NCBI GenBank assembly: GCA_019925105.1
Contig: JAHGAU010000041.1
Location: 124,001 to 188,000 of the forward strand
Reading direction: 5' to 3'
From: Niebla homalea
Taxonomy: Eukaryota > Ascomycota > Lecanoromycetes > Lecanorales > Ramalinaceae
DNA length: 64,000 nt
Positions 44,931 to 56,275 of the stretch are shown one piece after another (within the stretch, counting starts at the first letter, position 1; every line of letters starts with the position of its first letter). The notes under the pieces are model-generated. The model saw only the letters and a list, made by a program, of their open reading frames with translations, was not told the origin of the DNA and searched no databases. The translations under genes were made by a program, and so were the position numbers.

Positions 44931-47233
44931 AACCAAGGGACCCAGTGTATCCTTGCTCGAGACCAGTACGGGTTTGTCCTGCCCCCTTCTCTCATAAGTA
45001 GAGGGTATCCTTTGACCGGGACGCGTAGCCCTCGTCCTCCTCCTCTCTGGAATGGGTTGTTCGTACACCGAGATAGCCTCATATACGACTATGGCGAGAC
45101 TGGTCGACACACTACCTTCCATATTTCGACTTACGATACGAAGCGGCCCAGGAAGCCTCGCAGCATTTAGATAGAATTTTTAATGAGTGACCTTGCTCCC
45201 TAATTGCCCTCAATTCGTACACTGCTTGTGATTGTCTCCAAGTCCGTCGCTGGCGCTCCTGCATCATTGGTTTCAAGCATCTACACAGCCCCAGTCGAAG
45301 ACGCCTTCAGCTCAATCACATTTTCCGCTCGTGGAAACATCAAGGAACGCAAAATAAGGCCATGGTATATATTACATTGCAATCCTGGTTCAGCTGGGGA
45401 GTTCGAATCTGCCAACCAAGGATGTAATGCAGTACTGCTTGAGAAAGCGCCACTTTTCGCCTTCGAGATGCCTCTTGGCCGTATGGCACTGTCGGAACCC
45501 GTACCCAAATGATCTAGGTAGGGGAATCAGACCAATGCCGGGTACGAAGAAACGACAGTTGAAATACTCCACCAGTCAAATTACTCGTAGAGTCATGGGT
45601 CCCAAGCGATGACAAATTATTCATCTGGAACATCTGGAAGTCTAAAAAGGGCCAAAGCCGTCATAACTCCAAGGAGTCCGATGATGAAGATGCCGACGTC
45701 ATAAGCCAGGACTATGCAAGTGCTCTGACGGCAGTGGGTGCGGATAAGACCTTGTCGACGGACGACGTTCGCCCTCACCTGCTCAACCTCGAACCCTCAG
45801 CCTTCAAGAAGCATACCCTGAAACATGGTGAAGGCAGCAGCACCATGGATACCCGTGTTGCATCGGTCGTTCCCCAACCCATCTTGACCCAACTTCAGGC
45901 GAAGAGGACTACAGCGACCAAGCTTTATGATTGGCTCCTTCATTCCTCCATTTAGTAGAACTCCAAAATCCGCCACACGTAGTCAGACGATTAGAGACTA
46001 CCGCCTTCACGCTGCGCCCCTCTTGCATGGTATCCCTGATGACAATGACGAAAGCCACAGATCTATGAGGACCATCGTGAGCTGAGCCTTCTCACAGCAA
46101 GCCTAGATTTCAAGCCCATCTTGGGAAATGCTGCCTTACAATGCCACTGCCGTAGCATGAAGTCCAAGCGGCAGAATGTCGAGCGACTTTTCTCAAAACA
46201 CACCGATCATGGAGCCACCTATTATCATAACCTTACGAAGGCTCAGGCGTACGCGCCAGTTTAAATGGACGGACCTTCTATGGCTCTTTATGCTACCGCG
46301 ATATCGACCAAACACAAGTCAGGTTCCACCTACCTGGCCAGAAACGGGTGCCTCTCTTGGTATCGTTGGCCATTCGGACCGCGATCTGATTTGGCACCCA
46401 AGTGCTGGTCACCAGCACCAGAATTTCTGCCACCGCCTACAATCTCCAAGAATGCTGTAGGGAGATGGTAACTTTCGACGTACCGGCCAACGCGCAGACC
46501 AAATCAAAGGCTGGAGGCTGCTTGATCCGCCTTGGTCGGACCAACCGAGTGCACATCTGGATGTTGACGGTTGACCACGTGTATGACTCCAAGCCACTGC
46601 AACACGCAAGATTATGGGGATCATTGCTGGCCAGGGCGTTATACGTATCAAGGAGAATGAACTGACTCGAACCTGGAAGGAGCTCCATGACGAAGCAGGC
46701 GAGAAGGAAGAAGAGCCAGACCTGGAGGAGATCAAGGAACGGCCCATTGGCACGTACGCATCCACCCTGTACTTGGACACGTTTGGGCAGAGACCTCGGC
46801 GCTGGCATTGGGGAGATGCGAGGGACCTCACGCTGAAAGACAGTCTTTCTGTGGAATTCACCTTCCGGGCTCAATACTGGTTGCCCATCGACAAGGAGCT
46901 CTGGCCAGCAGAGCGCCGGAAGCTCATGAGTATATCATTCCAGCCTCACCACCTTGTCCTCGTGCTAACCCCTTACCATGACCCGACACGCTTATAGTTG
47001 TTCCTCCTGCGAGAAATTTATTCGTAGATGCTGCTAAGCTTTCTCAGAGGGGACGAATCTGAAACTTGAAGTTGCCTTCAATGTGAAGGATCTGATGGTG
47101 AAGGATTTCCTCCCAGAGGAATCCTGGTTTCGCTTGCAACATAGGTACCAAGACATTTAAAAATTACACCCCAGTCTGGCGAGCAGATCCTAGCCCGCCC
47201 GAGCCTTACGGGCTGGCCAGCGACCTTCAGGGC
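44931..47233 (+). pseudogene. Decayed coding region with a second DHGATYY segment
   Basis: Protein-like blocks in shifting frames. 45734-45955 has DDVRPHLLNLEPSAFKKHTL. About 46190-46240 reads KHTDHGATYYHNLTKAQ. 46402-46665 follows, and 46614-46997 is a 127-codon frame with RTWKELHDEAGEKEEEPDLE. The DHGATYYxxxTK peptide matches the block at about 37548-37580, so two diverged relatives of one sequence seem to lie 8.6 kb apart. No domain recognised. Confidence 0.4.
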
Positions 47234-47659
47234 ATGATGCAAAGACCGATGTATCCAATATACACAATTGTAATCGCGGCCATGCGTAAGATACTTGGTC
47301 TACCGACTGATGTTAAGTCAGCCGACGTTGAAGCCTCCGGACTCATAAACCCTAAGCGACCCTTTAGTCTGTCAAAGAGTACTGAGTTAGGAGACATTGG
47401 AGCTTCCGGAGTTATAAGTCCTAAGCGACCCTCCGGTCTCCCGACGACTACCAACTTAGGCGAGATTAGAGCCTCCGGAATTATAAGTCCTAAGCGACCA
47501 TGTGTCGTTCTCATTGCACATGGCGGTATGAATCAGGTAAGAATTTTGCAAATCGTTCACTCTTTACAGGCTGGACAATTCGGATTGGATGCGTTCGCCG
47601 CAGATTTCCTTACTCTTGATATGACAGATGCTTTGCCTCTGGAAACAAAGACCAAATAG
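47234..47659 (+). CDS. Open frame with three 23-residue repeats (141 aa)
   Basis: The frame encodes three tandem 23-residue units with the core ASG(L/V/I)I(N/S)PKRP, at 47329, 47398 and 47467. A 69-bp unit in step with the reading frame suggests that the frame was under selection when the repeat formed. The C-terminal 50 residues are not repeated. Upstream the frame is short and no start is better than ATG 47234. It could be the tail of the decayed gene before it. Function unknown. Confidence 0.35.
   Translation: MMQRPMYPIYTIVIAAMRKILGLPTDVKSADVEASGLINPKRPFSLSKSTELGDIGASGVISPKRPSGLPTTTNLGEIRASGIISPKRPCVVLIAHGGMNQVRILQIVHSLQAGQFGLDAFAADFLTLDMTDALPLETKTK
47326..47510 (+). repeat. 69-bp tandem repeat, three copies
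   Basis: The block (T/C)TCCGGA..(A/C)TAAx(C/T)CCTAAGCGACC recurs with TCCGG ending at 47340, 47409 and 47478, a period of exactly 69 bp. Copies 2 and 3 are closest; copy 1 has diverged (AAACCC for AAGTCC). Confidence 0.85.
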
Positions 47660-50600
47660 CAGCATCTTCGTCATTATCCGGGAATGCGAAACGAAGCTTA
47701 ACAATCCAAAATCTCCGGAATGTCAAGCTCTTTTCCGGAGAGTCCGTAACCATTGGAAGCAGAAATAATGGCCCGGATGATTACCTGTACGCCACAAATG
47801 CGTGTGAAAGGACTTTTGTACTACTCATCTAAGCCTCAGCAAACACCGTCCTCGAAACTCTCACCAAAAGATTTAGATAATTCGAAAATGATTTCGTTCC
47901 ATGATGTCTATTTCTAAAGGTACATATCACCTGGACCATTGAAAGAACATGACCGCAGATGTTATCCGGATGTTTAATTGTTTAGACCATAAAAATACTC
48001 CTTCTGACAATTCCAAAGACATCGCAGAGCTATCTAGGTTCGTTGAATACATATCTACCTTGCATATACCTCAACCAGGATGAAAGGGAGACAGCAGCAT
48101 TCATGGGTAAATACCAGGCTTTGGAAGCCGATATGCTATACCATCGCTCGACATTTGGCGCACCAAATAGAGCTCCAGCAATTACCTCGCTTCCCGGTCT
48201 GATCATTGTTCTCGGCCTTGCTCGCTGAAAGAGGCAAGCCGTTCGCACAACCATTGCTCACTCACAAGTTATTCGTTCCCTTTCCAATTCTACTGCCATT
48301 GAGGCACGCCAAGGATCAGCTGTCACTCCATTGGAGGCCTTACGGCGTGACGCATTCGCCACCCCTTCTCGGAGCCGGAACCGTCAAAGTCGTAGACGAC
48401 AACTAGCCAACAATGGCAGTGAGGATAGTGTGGGTGAGGTGAACTACGTTGGATTTTGGACAGATTGCATTCGTCGCGCTGGTTGCCCAGCAGACAGATA
48501 GTCCGCATCATGTACATAGCGCGGAGGTAGTGTCTCTTTGCTACAATACCATGCTTTCTGCTTGACTGTTTACATCATTCATGCACCTTGTCATATGCAT
48601 CTCGCGTTCTTTGCAAGATGACGGCCTGGGACCGTCGATTTGGCCGCTTTAAAACAGTTCTTTGGCCCAGGAAGAGAGTTTTTCCTCGGCTTTACTTTTT
48701 AGCCAACACATGACCTCATTGAGGGTCTTTTCAAGCCCAGTTCTCTCATGAAAGTAGCTATCACTCCACTCCTTCAATTGTGAGATCACGCTGCCATCAG
48801 AACAAGTCCCATCCCTTGCGAAAACACTGACGACAAGGCCAAAGCCAGTACAGAACCAATCAAAGAGGAGTCTCTTATGGATCAAGACTGCCAAATAATC
48901 AAGAAATACTGAACGCAGTCGTGACCAGAAGCGATGGGCGTCACGAGCCTCCAGGAATGCTTGCAACACTCAATGAGGAAATTTAAGAGGTTGATACCGT
49001 AGCGTCTCTTGTATCGGACGCCGTTTTCAGGCTCTTGTCAGCGGGCTTTGCTTAGACTTATTCGTGGTATCGCGGTGATATTCTCTTCTCGACAGTCGTG
49101 ATCCGCTGAGGGATATTTCCCATAAGCTATTCGTCCAAAATTTCCATCGTTTCTTATAAGGAACGTGATACGTGGCCCGAGGAGAATCGTCCTCGATTGC
49201 CACTGGAAACTGGGTTTGAAAGAGTGATTATATCTGACTTCGCGTGTTTCAGCATTTCGAGGGGTGATTTGGTCCTCAGTCTACGTTGGTTCATAAGATT
49301 GGTGGATGTAGATTAAGGGTGTATCTAGGATCTCAGTACATGTGTTCATTACCCCTGTTGTGCTTTATACTGCATTCCCTCGCGTGGCATTTTCTCCTGC
49401 ATTCCTAAGGTAATCCCGTAAACCGGATATGTGAATAATATATGACCTAGTCTTGGAGACGTGACTTCTCAAGTAGACCCGCTATTGTCGAATAAGGAGT
49501 AATATATTGAGATTAGTGAACGGCATGCTGTGCCTAAGGTATGAAGCCAAGCCAAGTGTGTTGCCCGCCGTTGACGGTTCGGGTCCGTCCAAGGACGTTC
49601 GCGGTCGCCCACGGACGGGTACGTTCGTTGTCTCGTTGACTTTACTACTCAGCTGATGGACAGACCAATGATACTTGATGAAAAGTACTTAGTTACGACT
49701 CTTCGCCCCTAATCATTGGGCTACGAATTCGAAAGTTGCTGGCGGAGGCGCCCCCCTCCAACACCCCTCGGAAGCCCCCCCCCAACCAGGCCCCCGCACA
49801 AAGCCCCCACCCGAGGTCCTCCAGAGGCCCTCTTGGCCTCCTCTACCGAGACTCGGACCTCTAGTAGACTTGAGGAGGTCCTTAGGGGCTCGTAATGGAG
49901 CCCTGTTAGGTAGAGAGCCTTGGCCATGGACGGAAGACATCCGTCAGCGGCGTGCAACAAGAGGTGTCAGAAAGGGGGGTTGGGACAGCTGAATATTGAA
50001 TCACGACCAGGCGTATCCTGAAGTACGGAGGCTGTCTTGGCAGGGGTAAAAATTCAAAACTCGGTATGTCACACAGATACACCTGCATCTCACACCATGG
50101 ATGTTTCGACCATTGACTGTTGGATGACCGCAGAGCATGTTCTCTATCTGCAAGCTATAGCTTCTCTAAATCATCAAAATCATCATCATCATCATCATTA
50201 TCATGATTGTGGCGCGGTAGATTGAAGACTATCGCGATATAATTCCAAAATGAAAGGGTAAGAGTGAGCAGGATGATGAGGCAAAGATTCTTGATAGAGT
50301 GGGTTATCCAAACGACTCATATTATGATATGGAGAGCACGAAGTGGCACTCATGTAGGAAGACACCTCATAATGCTGTTGGTGCACGCTCTAGACGAAGG
50401 TAGGCTGCAGTCTTGCCGCTGCCTCGTGCATGCAAGGATGCAAAGTTGTGGGCAAAAGGACGTCATCTGTCAGCCAATTGAGCTGATCCTCCTTAGCAGC
50501 GACCGCGAGCATCAATGGGGTGATCAGTACAGTGCCATTCCAGGAAATCAGGCTTCTGGAATAATAAGATTTATCACACTCTCCTCAGAATGGAGTTTAC

Positions 50601-50664
50601 CATTGCAACACGATACTAGGTGTGCTTTCGTTTGGCATGCAATGGCGTCTATTGATCGTGCCCA
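47660..50664. other. Gene-poor stretch with one minus-strand frame and a C-rich block
   Basis: No gene with domain support. A minus-strand frame at 48649-48969 is noted separately. From 49740 to 49815 the plus strand is strongly C-rich (several runs of six to nine C), flanked by Pro/Arg-type chance frames. A (CAT)n microsatellite lies at about 50178-50200. Confidence 0.4.
48649..48969 (-). CDS. Unrecognised 106-aa frame
   Basis: The frame encodes a helical protein with aromatic-rich start (FLEARDAHRFWSRLRSVFLD) and end (MCWLKSKAEEKLSSWAKELF). No known domain; no signal peptide. The amphipathic pattern is protein-like, but no neighbour or splice evidence supports it. It may be a remnant. Confidence 0.25.
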   Translation of the reverse strand: MLQAFLEARDAHRFWSRLRSVFLDYLAVLIHKRLLFDWFCTGFGLVVSVFARDGTCSDGSVISQLKEWSDSYFHERTGLEKTLNEVMCWLKSKAEEKLSSWAKELF

Positions 50665-52138
50665 TCACTGTTGACTAGGCTGCTCACGCCTCTTGGCTCC
50701 TCGGGTATGCTGCCCACTGCCGTGGGGATGCGAAGTGGAGGAGCTCGTTGACACCGGCAGCGATCCCGAAGGATCATGCGGTAAAATCGGAGAGTCCGGT
50801 AAGCCCAGGGATTCCGATCCATTTCTTGACAGCGATATGGCAGGCGACCCCGGCAGCTCTGCAGAGGTTGGTGACGAGCCTGCCAACTCGGTCCTCCCTG
50901 GTGATGAGCGTGTGAACGCAGTCTTCCCTACGCCACGTATTTCTGAGACTCGTCTGGCAGTATCCCCTGCGTCCAGCTCCGAAGCTAGATGTGCACGCAG
51001 CATGGACTTGGCTGCTTGCCCTGTTCCACAAGGGTTGTCCCCATTTCCATCGTCATCTGCCTTTTCTAGCCCGCCAAAGGAGGATTCTGGCTGCTGTTGT
51101 TCTCTTCTCCTCTTCCGGTATCGCCACAGCATCACTACCGCAAAGACTAGCAACGCCCCGCCGCAAATGATGGAGCCTACGGCAATTCCCGCTCTTGACT
51201 TTCCGCCCAGGCCCCGCGAGGCGGCTTCCTGCGTTGTCTGTGACGTATTTGGTGAAACGGTCGGAGAAGCGCCAGCATTTGGGCCACTTCCTGGAGTCAT
51301 GCTGACGCCCGTTGATGACGCAGGTGTTATTGATGAGGTTGCTGCGGCAGACGAAGGAGTCTTTCTGGAGATCGTTGTTGACGTGTGCCATTCAAACCCT
51401 AAAACGGGCAGACTGCCGTAGTCGCGCGTCGCACAGGCGTACATGGCTACCTGATCCTCCGCGATGGTCAATACGATGTTGTATGGGTCGTTCTCCGAAC
51501 TATGAAGGAAATCAGATATCACTCCCGAGTTCGAAAATGTCAATATGGGGCCGCATGGTGACTAAAGGTGAAGTCGTGTACATACCAACAGCCCCATCCG
51601 CTCTCCCAACATCCTGATGATGGAGCTCCCTGATGAGGGTACATGAGCGTGACCACTCCGGCGGTAGGGTAGTCGCATCCAACCAAGCTCGTCAAGTCGT
51701 AGTCGTCTGAGGCTGCAACGTCTTTGGGAAACGCCATCAGCTTGCATGGCTTACCGGCAAAGCATCGCTCGTAGATCGCTTCAGCAGAGCACATGATCAC
51801 GTCAGCCTTCGCTCAATCCGCGAATGCTTCCAAGATACGTCGGACTTGAAGGGCTTACTTGAGTGACTGTCAGGATCCAACCAGCTCGCACAAACCAAGG
51901 AACTGACTCCGAGATCGTCTGGGCTGACCGTGTACAGCCACCCTTGCTCGTCAGCAATGTCGCCTATGGTGCTACTCGCTGCAGCAGCCGTGAGAGTCCC
52001 GTCTTGGCCGCTGACCATGGTCGAGAAGGAGGTTGAAAAGCTAGAAGCCGTGATACTAGGCTCTGCTGCGGCGGCTTTGTGTCCAAACAGCAACGCGCCC
52101 AGCAGCGAGACGCTAAGAGATTTGGTGGAGTCGTACAT
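50665..52138 (-). CDS. Type I membrane protein with Ser/Thr stalk (435 aa)
   Basis: Minus-strand exons 52138-51859, 51778-51586 and 51499-50665; introns of 80 and 86 bp, phases 1 and 2. Signal peptide at residues 1-24 (SLSVSLLGALLFGHKAAAA). The ectodomain contains cysteines (SSLVCASW, ERCFAGKPCKL, LVGCDYP, SSGCWESGWGCC, MYACATR) and ends in a Ser/Thr/Pro-rich stalk. One transmembrane helix AGIAVGSIICGGALLVFAVVMLW is followed by the stop-transfer RYRKRRRE. The tail is about 120 residues, disordered, Ser/Pro-rich. This is the layout of fungal cell-surface sensor-like or Mid2/WSC-like proteins, but the cysteine pattern does not let me name WSC. Without splicing the three frames are separate. Confidence 0.75.
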
Positions 52139-55100
52139 CGCGACTTGGACCAGCGTTTCGTTTCAGTGGATCAAATATTTGCCATCAGTACACAATAACT
52201 GACTCATCAAGAAGGCGGCGCGTCTAGCTTTGGAGATATCGGAGGCAGGATTGCCCGATAATGAAGACTGGAAGAGGCTGTTGCAAGTTACCCTCGATAT
52301 CTCGTGTGGTACGGATGACCATGATTGCCCATTGGATTGGATCACGAGGTTCCGAGCGGGTGCCTCGTATTGTCCGCCACATTGTCATTTGTCGAAGTGA
52401 ATAATAGAACTACGTGAAATGCCTAAAAGAGGTTGAATCACCCTGCACAGTTTTGGTCAAAGGCATCATTAATCTGGCAGACCAATGTCTGCCGAGGTGT
52501 CGATGAACGTCGTTGACTGTCTTCGATTGGATTTCTCCCACCATTGATCGAATGAAACCGCTTTGCCTCGGTAACGACTTATGAATCAATTATTCTCTAA
52601 CCGCCGACCGCAGTCTTGCAAATAGCAAAGTGGCGCAAAATTTCCTCTCAAACTACCGTCCAACGCTTGACAGGCTCCTTGACCTCTCAAGAAGCACTCA
52701 CAGTATTGAATAGGCTTCTGCGTTTACCTTATGAGCTGCGTGTAGTTACATCATTTGCCCCTCAATTTAACCTACTTCTTGTAGGAGTTCAGACAGCTGC
52801 GCGCATCTCCGATCATTATGTCTCATGTTTGTACCACCCCTCTCCCCTCCAGCACGCCTCAGCCATAACCACGTCCCCTGAGATCCACATTAAGGATGGA
52901 GAAAATGCAAAGGCATTCCGGGACACTGGTGGTCACCCTGGAGGAAGGCTGTCATGAAGCAAAATCGCTCATATCCCATGCATTGTTACAGATCAGTAGA
53001 GACTCTCAAAGTCCGATCCTTTCCCTTTCAAACCTCCTTCTTCTTCCCCAGATCCTCGCTACCAACATCTTCCTCTCTTCTCCTTTCTGACCTTCCCTCC
53101 ATTCACTTACCCGCTTCCCTCCTTTTCTCGCCCCGCGTTCTTCCTCTACGCACTCTCCTCTCAAACCCAAAGAATCCGTTTCGTTTCGGAGGGGTTCGGC
53201 CAAGTCCACCTGCTATCTCAACTCCCTCCCTCCCTTCCTCCCTCATCCTCCACCAACCCACCCCATAGACTAGCTGATCCCAGAATAGAGGTGTCTCTGC
53301 AGCATCGTCATAGCCAAAAAAAAAACGGGGGAAAAGATGTCCGGTCCTACCGTTGCCCTTTCTGCCCTGAGCCTTTTGAAATTGAATTGAATTCCCCAAC
53401 ATGTGGCGGAGATCACCACCACCACTTCGGCCATCATCGTCCTTCCTCCCCCCCTAATGTTAATAATAACAACGAACGCCTCCCACCACATCACATCCAC
53501 CAGCATCCATCCATCCATCCATGCATGTGCGTGTGCCGCGTATTATCCGCAAACGTCAAAAAGTCCAACCTCAAACACCAGCCAATTTTTTGGTCTGGGG
53601 ACCCGGATGATCTTTGTGGAGTTTCCTTTCGTTTGCTTGGCGCGACGACACCGCGGCATTAATTATGGCGAGGTGTGGAACAGATCAGTCAGGGAGATTG
53701 AGGGGGGGGGTGGGTGGTCGGAGATAATATGTCTGGTGTTTGACTGAGCGAGGAGTGTGTGCTCTCTGGCATCTGGGAGGGAAGAAGCGGGGGGAGTAGT
53801 GCTAGAACGGGCGTCGTAGTGAGGGGTTACAAATGTTTTGGGGGAGTGTGCCGAGCAGGCAATCCGTGGTACGGTTCAACGCAATTTTAATGGGAACAAG
53901 ATGCAGCAATATGGAATCTTCAGGCTTTGTTCAACTATGGAAACTCTTTGCCGGGGTGAGCGGTTTCGACTCTCGAGAGGCGATGGAGGCGAATGATATG
54001 GGATGAGAGTGACATGACAACGCTTCGCGCGAGGAACGTGATGTTTCAATTCGAGTCCCATTTGATGATGTACAACACGAGAGAAACACACCCCCTCCTG
54101 ACGTGAGATCTCCCTAGCCAATCTTCTTGGAGCTCTCCAAACCTTGGCGCAGATGACCTCTGACTCGGTCCTGAAATGCTGGTCTTCGGGGACACAATGT
54201 GAAAAATTATTTGTCAAGCATCAACATACGTGACTTGAGAACGCCTGGCTTGCCCCTCACTGGCAGATGGAGTTCCAAAGTCGCTCATTCCCTGAGGTCG
54301 AGCAATCTCATGCGGCGTGCAAAATGTCGACAGTCGACAGAAGGAGGGACGGAATGGATGCGAACGATCCTCAAATTAAGGTCCTCGGCGAGAATCTAGA
54401 TCTATCCCGCGTGTTCAGAACCCTTGAGTACACCCATAACGTCATGAAAAGCTCGCGTTGATTAGATGTCTGATCGTTCACTGATCATGAGAGATGAATG
54501 TTTCCGTTGCGGTTGTATTGCTTCGTGGTGGCTGGTGGCATGCGGTGTCCTTACAAGCATTCGGAGATACCTAAGATGGGACTTCTTCGTTCACCCGCTT
54601 CGTCCGCTTGGTAGCCCCGTCGATGTTCTCTAAACACGCAAAGCTGGAGACGCAGAGAAGCGCGAGCCCGAGGCGGAGGGCGATGTCGAGCATATTCGGT
54701 AACTATCAATAAAGCCCGATGAATATTTCTGATGTGGTCCTCCGCAAAGGCTTTTTGCTGGTCGGGATTGCACTTTCAAAGATGTAAGAGAGATGATCAC
54801 AGGTAGGACTGGCTGGTGCCTGGTGAGAGGTTTTTGTTTCGAGAGCGGCTGAAAGTCTGCTGGGGGCCGATCGTTTCATCAAGAAGCTAAGAGGTGGGCG
54901 CTTCTCGCGTCTTATTCCGTCAGCATTCTGGGCGAGGTCCTTGCGCAAGGTGAAACCCGGTCTTGGAGGGACTTGTTATGTGCTTTTCGATCCGCAAGGG
55001 AAGTTGTCGAGAGATTTTCGGGGGCCGATGAGAAAAGGAAGTCATTATTACTTCTATTATTTCCCCCGAAATCGATAACAAAATCGAGAGTTGGGCAATC

Positions 55101-55585
55101 TACTCAATAGAAATATTCGAGGCTCAGATTACCAGTCAAACAGCTTGTCCGTCTGCGAGATCAACTTTTACCCAGCTACCAAAACTTCAAAATGAACCCA
55201 CTACCAGCTCAAACTCTCGCTCCTGCCTTTGTGATCGGCTGGGATGGATTAGGTCGCGGTCTGAACTTGAGGGGGCGTTTCTGGAAGGTGGCAAGAACGC
55301 CGTCGATGGTGGTCAATCGAAGCTGTATTTGTTTTGATTCGCATCCATCTTGAAGCGAAAGCCTAAGTCTCCCTGATCTGAATCGTCCTGTAGTAAGAGA
55401 TGCCCGTGAAGGCGATCACGTCGAGGAGACAACGATCGCCTGAATCGGGTGGCTGACTGTCCAGAGAGGCACTCCTCGACCGCCCTTCACGATGGTAAAG
55501 CGATGCGTTTGCCACATTGAAGTCATTCTGGCCGGAAGTGAACCGGCATGCTCAGACCTTCATGTGGGAATCGCCTTTCCATTCA
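52139..55585. other. No supported gene
   Basis: Short frames in low-complexity DNA. About 53030-53260 is CT-rich; (CATC)n lies near 53505-53525. A tRNA-like stretch near 55520-55600 was examined and rejected. Confidence 0.45.
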
Positions 55586-56275
55586 TTACACCACATCGCT
55601 ACCTTCACCCGGAACGGTGCTCTCACACCCACTTCCATCGCCAATACTCCTTTCTGTAATCCGTTCAACATGGCCCGCACCCACACTATCCCTTCCCGCG
55701 ATTGACACATCAAAAGTACACTCTTCGTACCTCGAGGTCTCGATCATGAAGGTTCCTATCCCCCTCAACACACTCACCAATTCTAAATAATTGATCGCTT
55801 TCTCCGGTCCAAGCTGCGAATGGTCGAAGATGGCAATCAGTACCGACGCAACATCTTCGAATACGGTCCGATGAGTCCAGGATCCATGAGCGATAGGTTT
55901 AAGGCCGTCTCCGCGGTGGATGGAGCTAGAAGCAAAGGAGACCGCCTCAAGGGCAGCAAATTGATACTCGCGGAGAGGAATGGGAGCACCGAAGGCAAAG
56001 AAAAGTAGGGTCATCTGGGGGGAGGTTCGGGGCACATTGTAGGTGATGGAATTTGAGACGTTGAGAGTGGGAGATATCTGGTGTTGAGTAAGAGCGGATC
56101 GGCAGGTGTTGGTTGTCAAAACGCCCGGATGAACGAGAGTCGTGGAATTGAGAGGAATGATTGTAGTATTCAGGAGATCAATGCTATATGTAGATGCCGT
56201 CACGGGCGCTGCTGACGTGGCTGCGATTGAGAGGGAGAGAATGATAACAGTGAAAAGGGTGGTCGGCGTATGCAT
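55586..56275 (-). CDS. Secreted protein, unknown family (229 aa)
   Basis: Single exon on the minus strand; start ATG at 56275 gives a canonical signal peptide (MHTPTTLFTVIILSLSIAAT, then SAAP). The open frame extends ten codons further upstream only through a TTG, so 56275 is the start. The mature protein has about 205 residues with N-glycosylation sites (LNTT, LNST, NVS), a folded-looking centre (QMTLLFFAFGAPIPLREYQFA; FEDVASVLIAIFDH) and a Cys-poor C-terminus with two later cysteines. It resembles the hypothetical secreted proteins common in plant-associated and rock-inhabiting Dothideomycetes; no enzymatic motif is visible. Confidence 0.7.
   Translation of the reverse strand: MHTPTTLFTVIILSLSIAATSAAPVTASTYSIDLLNTTIIPLNSTTLVHPGVLTTNTCRSALTQHQISPTLNVSNSITYNVPRTSPQMTLLFFAFGAPIPLREYQFAALEAVSFASSSIHRGDGLKPIAHGSWTHRTVFEDVASVLIAIFDHSQLGPEKAINYLELVSVLRGIGTFMIETSRYEECTFDVSIAGRDSVGAGHVERITERSIGDGSGCESTVPGEGSDVV

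Noticed and set aside
45395..45425. GTTCGAATCTGCC suggested a tRNA T loop.
   Set aside because: The stem has a mismatch and no acceptor or D-arm partner exists within 80 bp.
49713..49960. Two Gly/Arg-rich minus-strand frames.
   Set aside because: They arise from the C-rich block and have no protein-like features beyond that bias.
50693..51421. A 242-codon plus-strand frame.
   Set aside because: It is antisense to exon 3 of the type I membrane protein, whose signal peptide, stalk and TM helix fit the minus strand.
55520..55600. A tRNA on the minus strand (GCCGGTTCACTTCCGGC resembles a T arm).
   Set aside because: The loop lacks the invariant A at its fifth position and no matching acceptor strand or D arm is found upstream; probably a chance hairpin.
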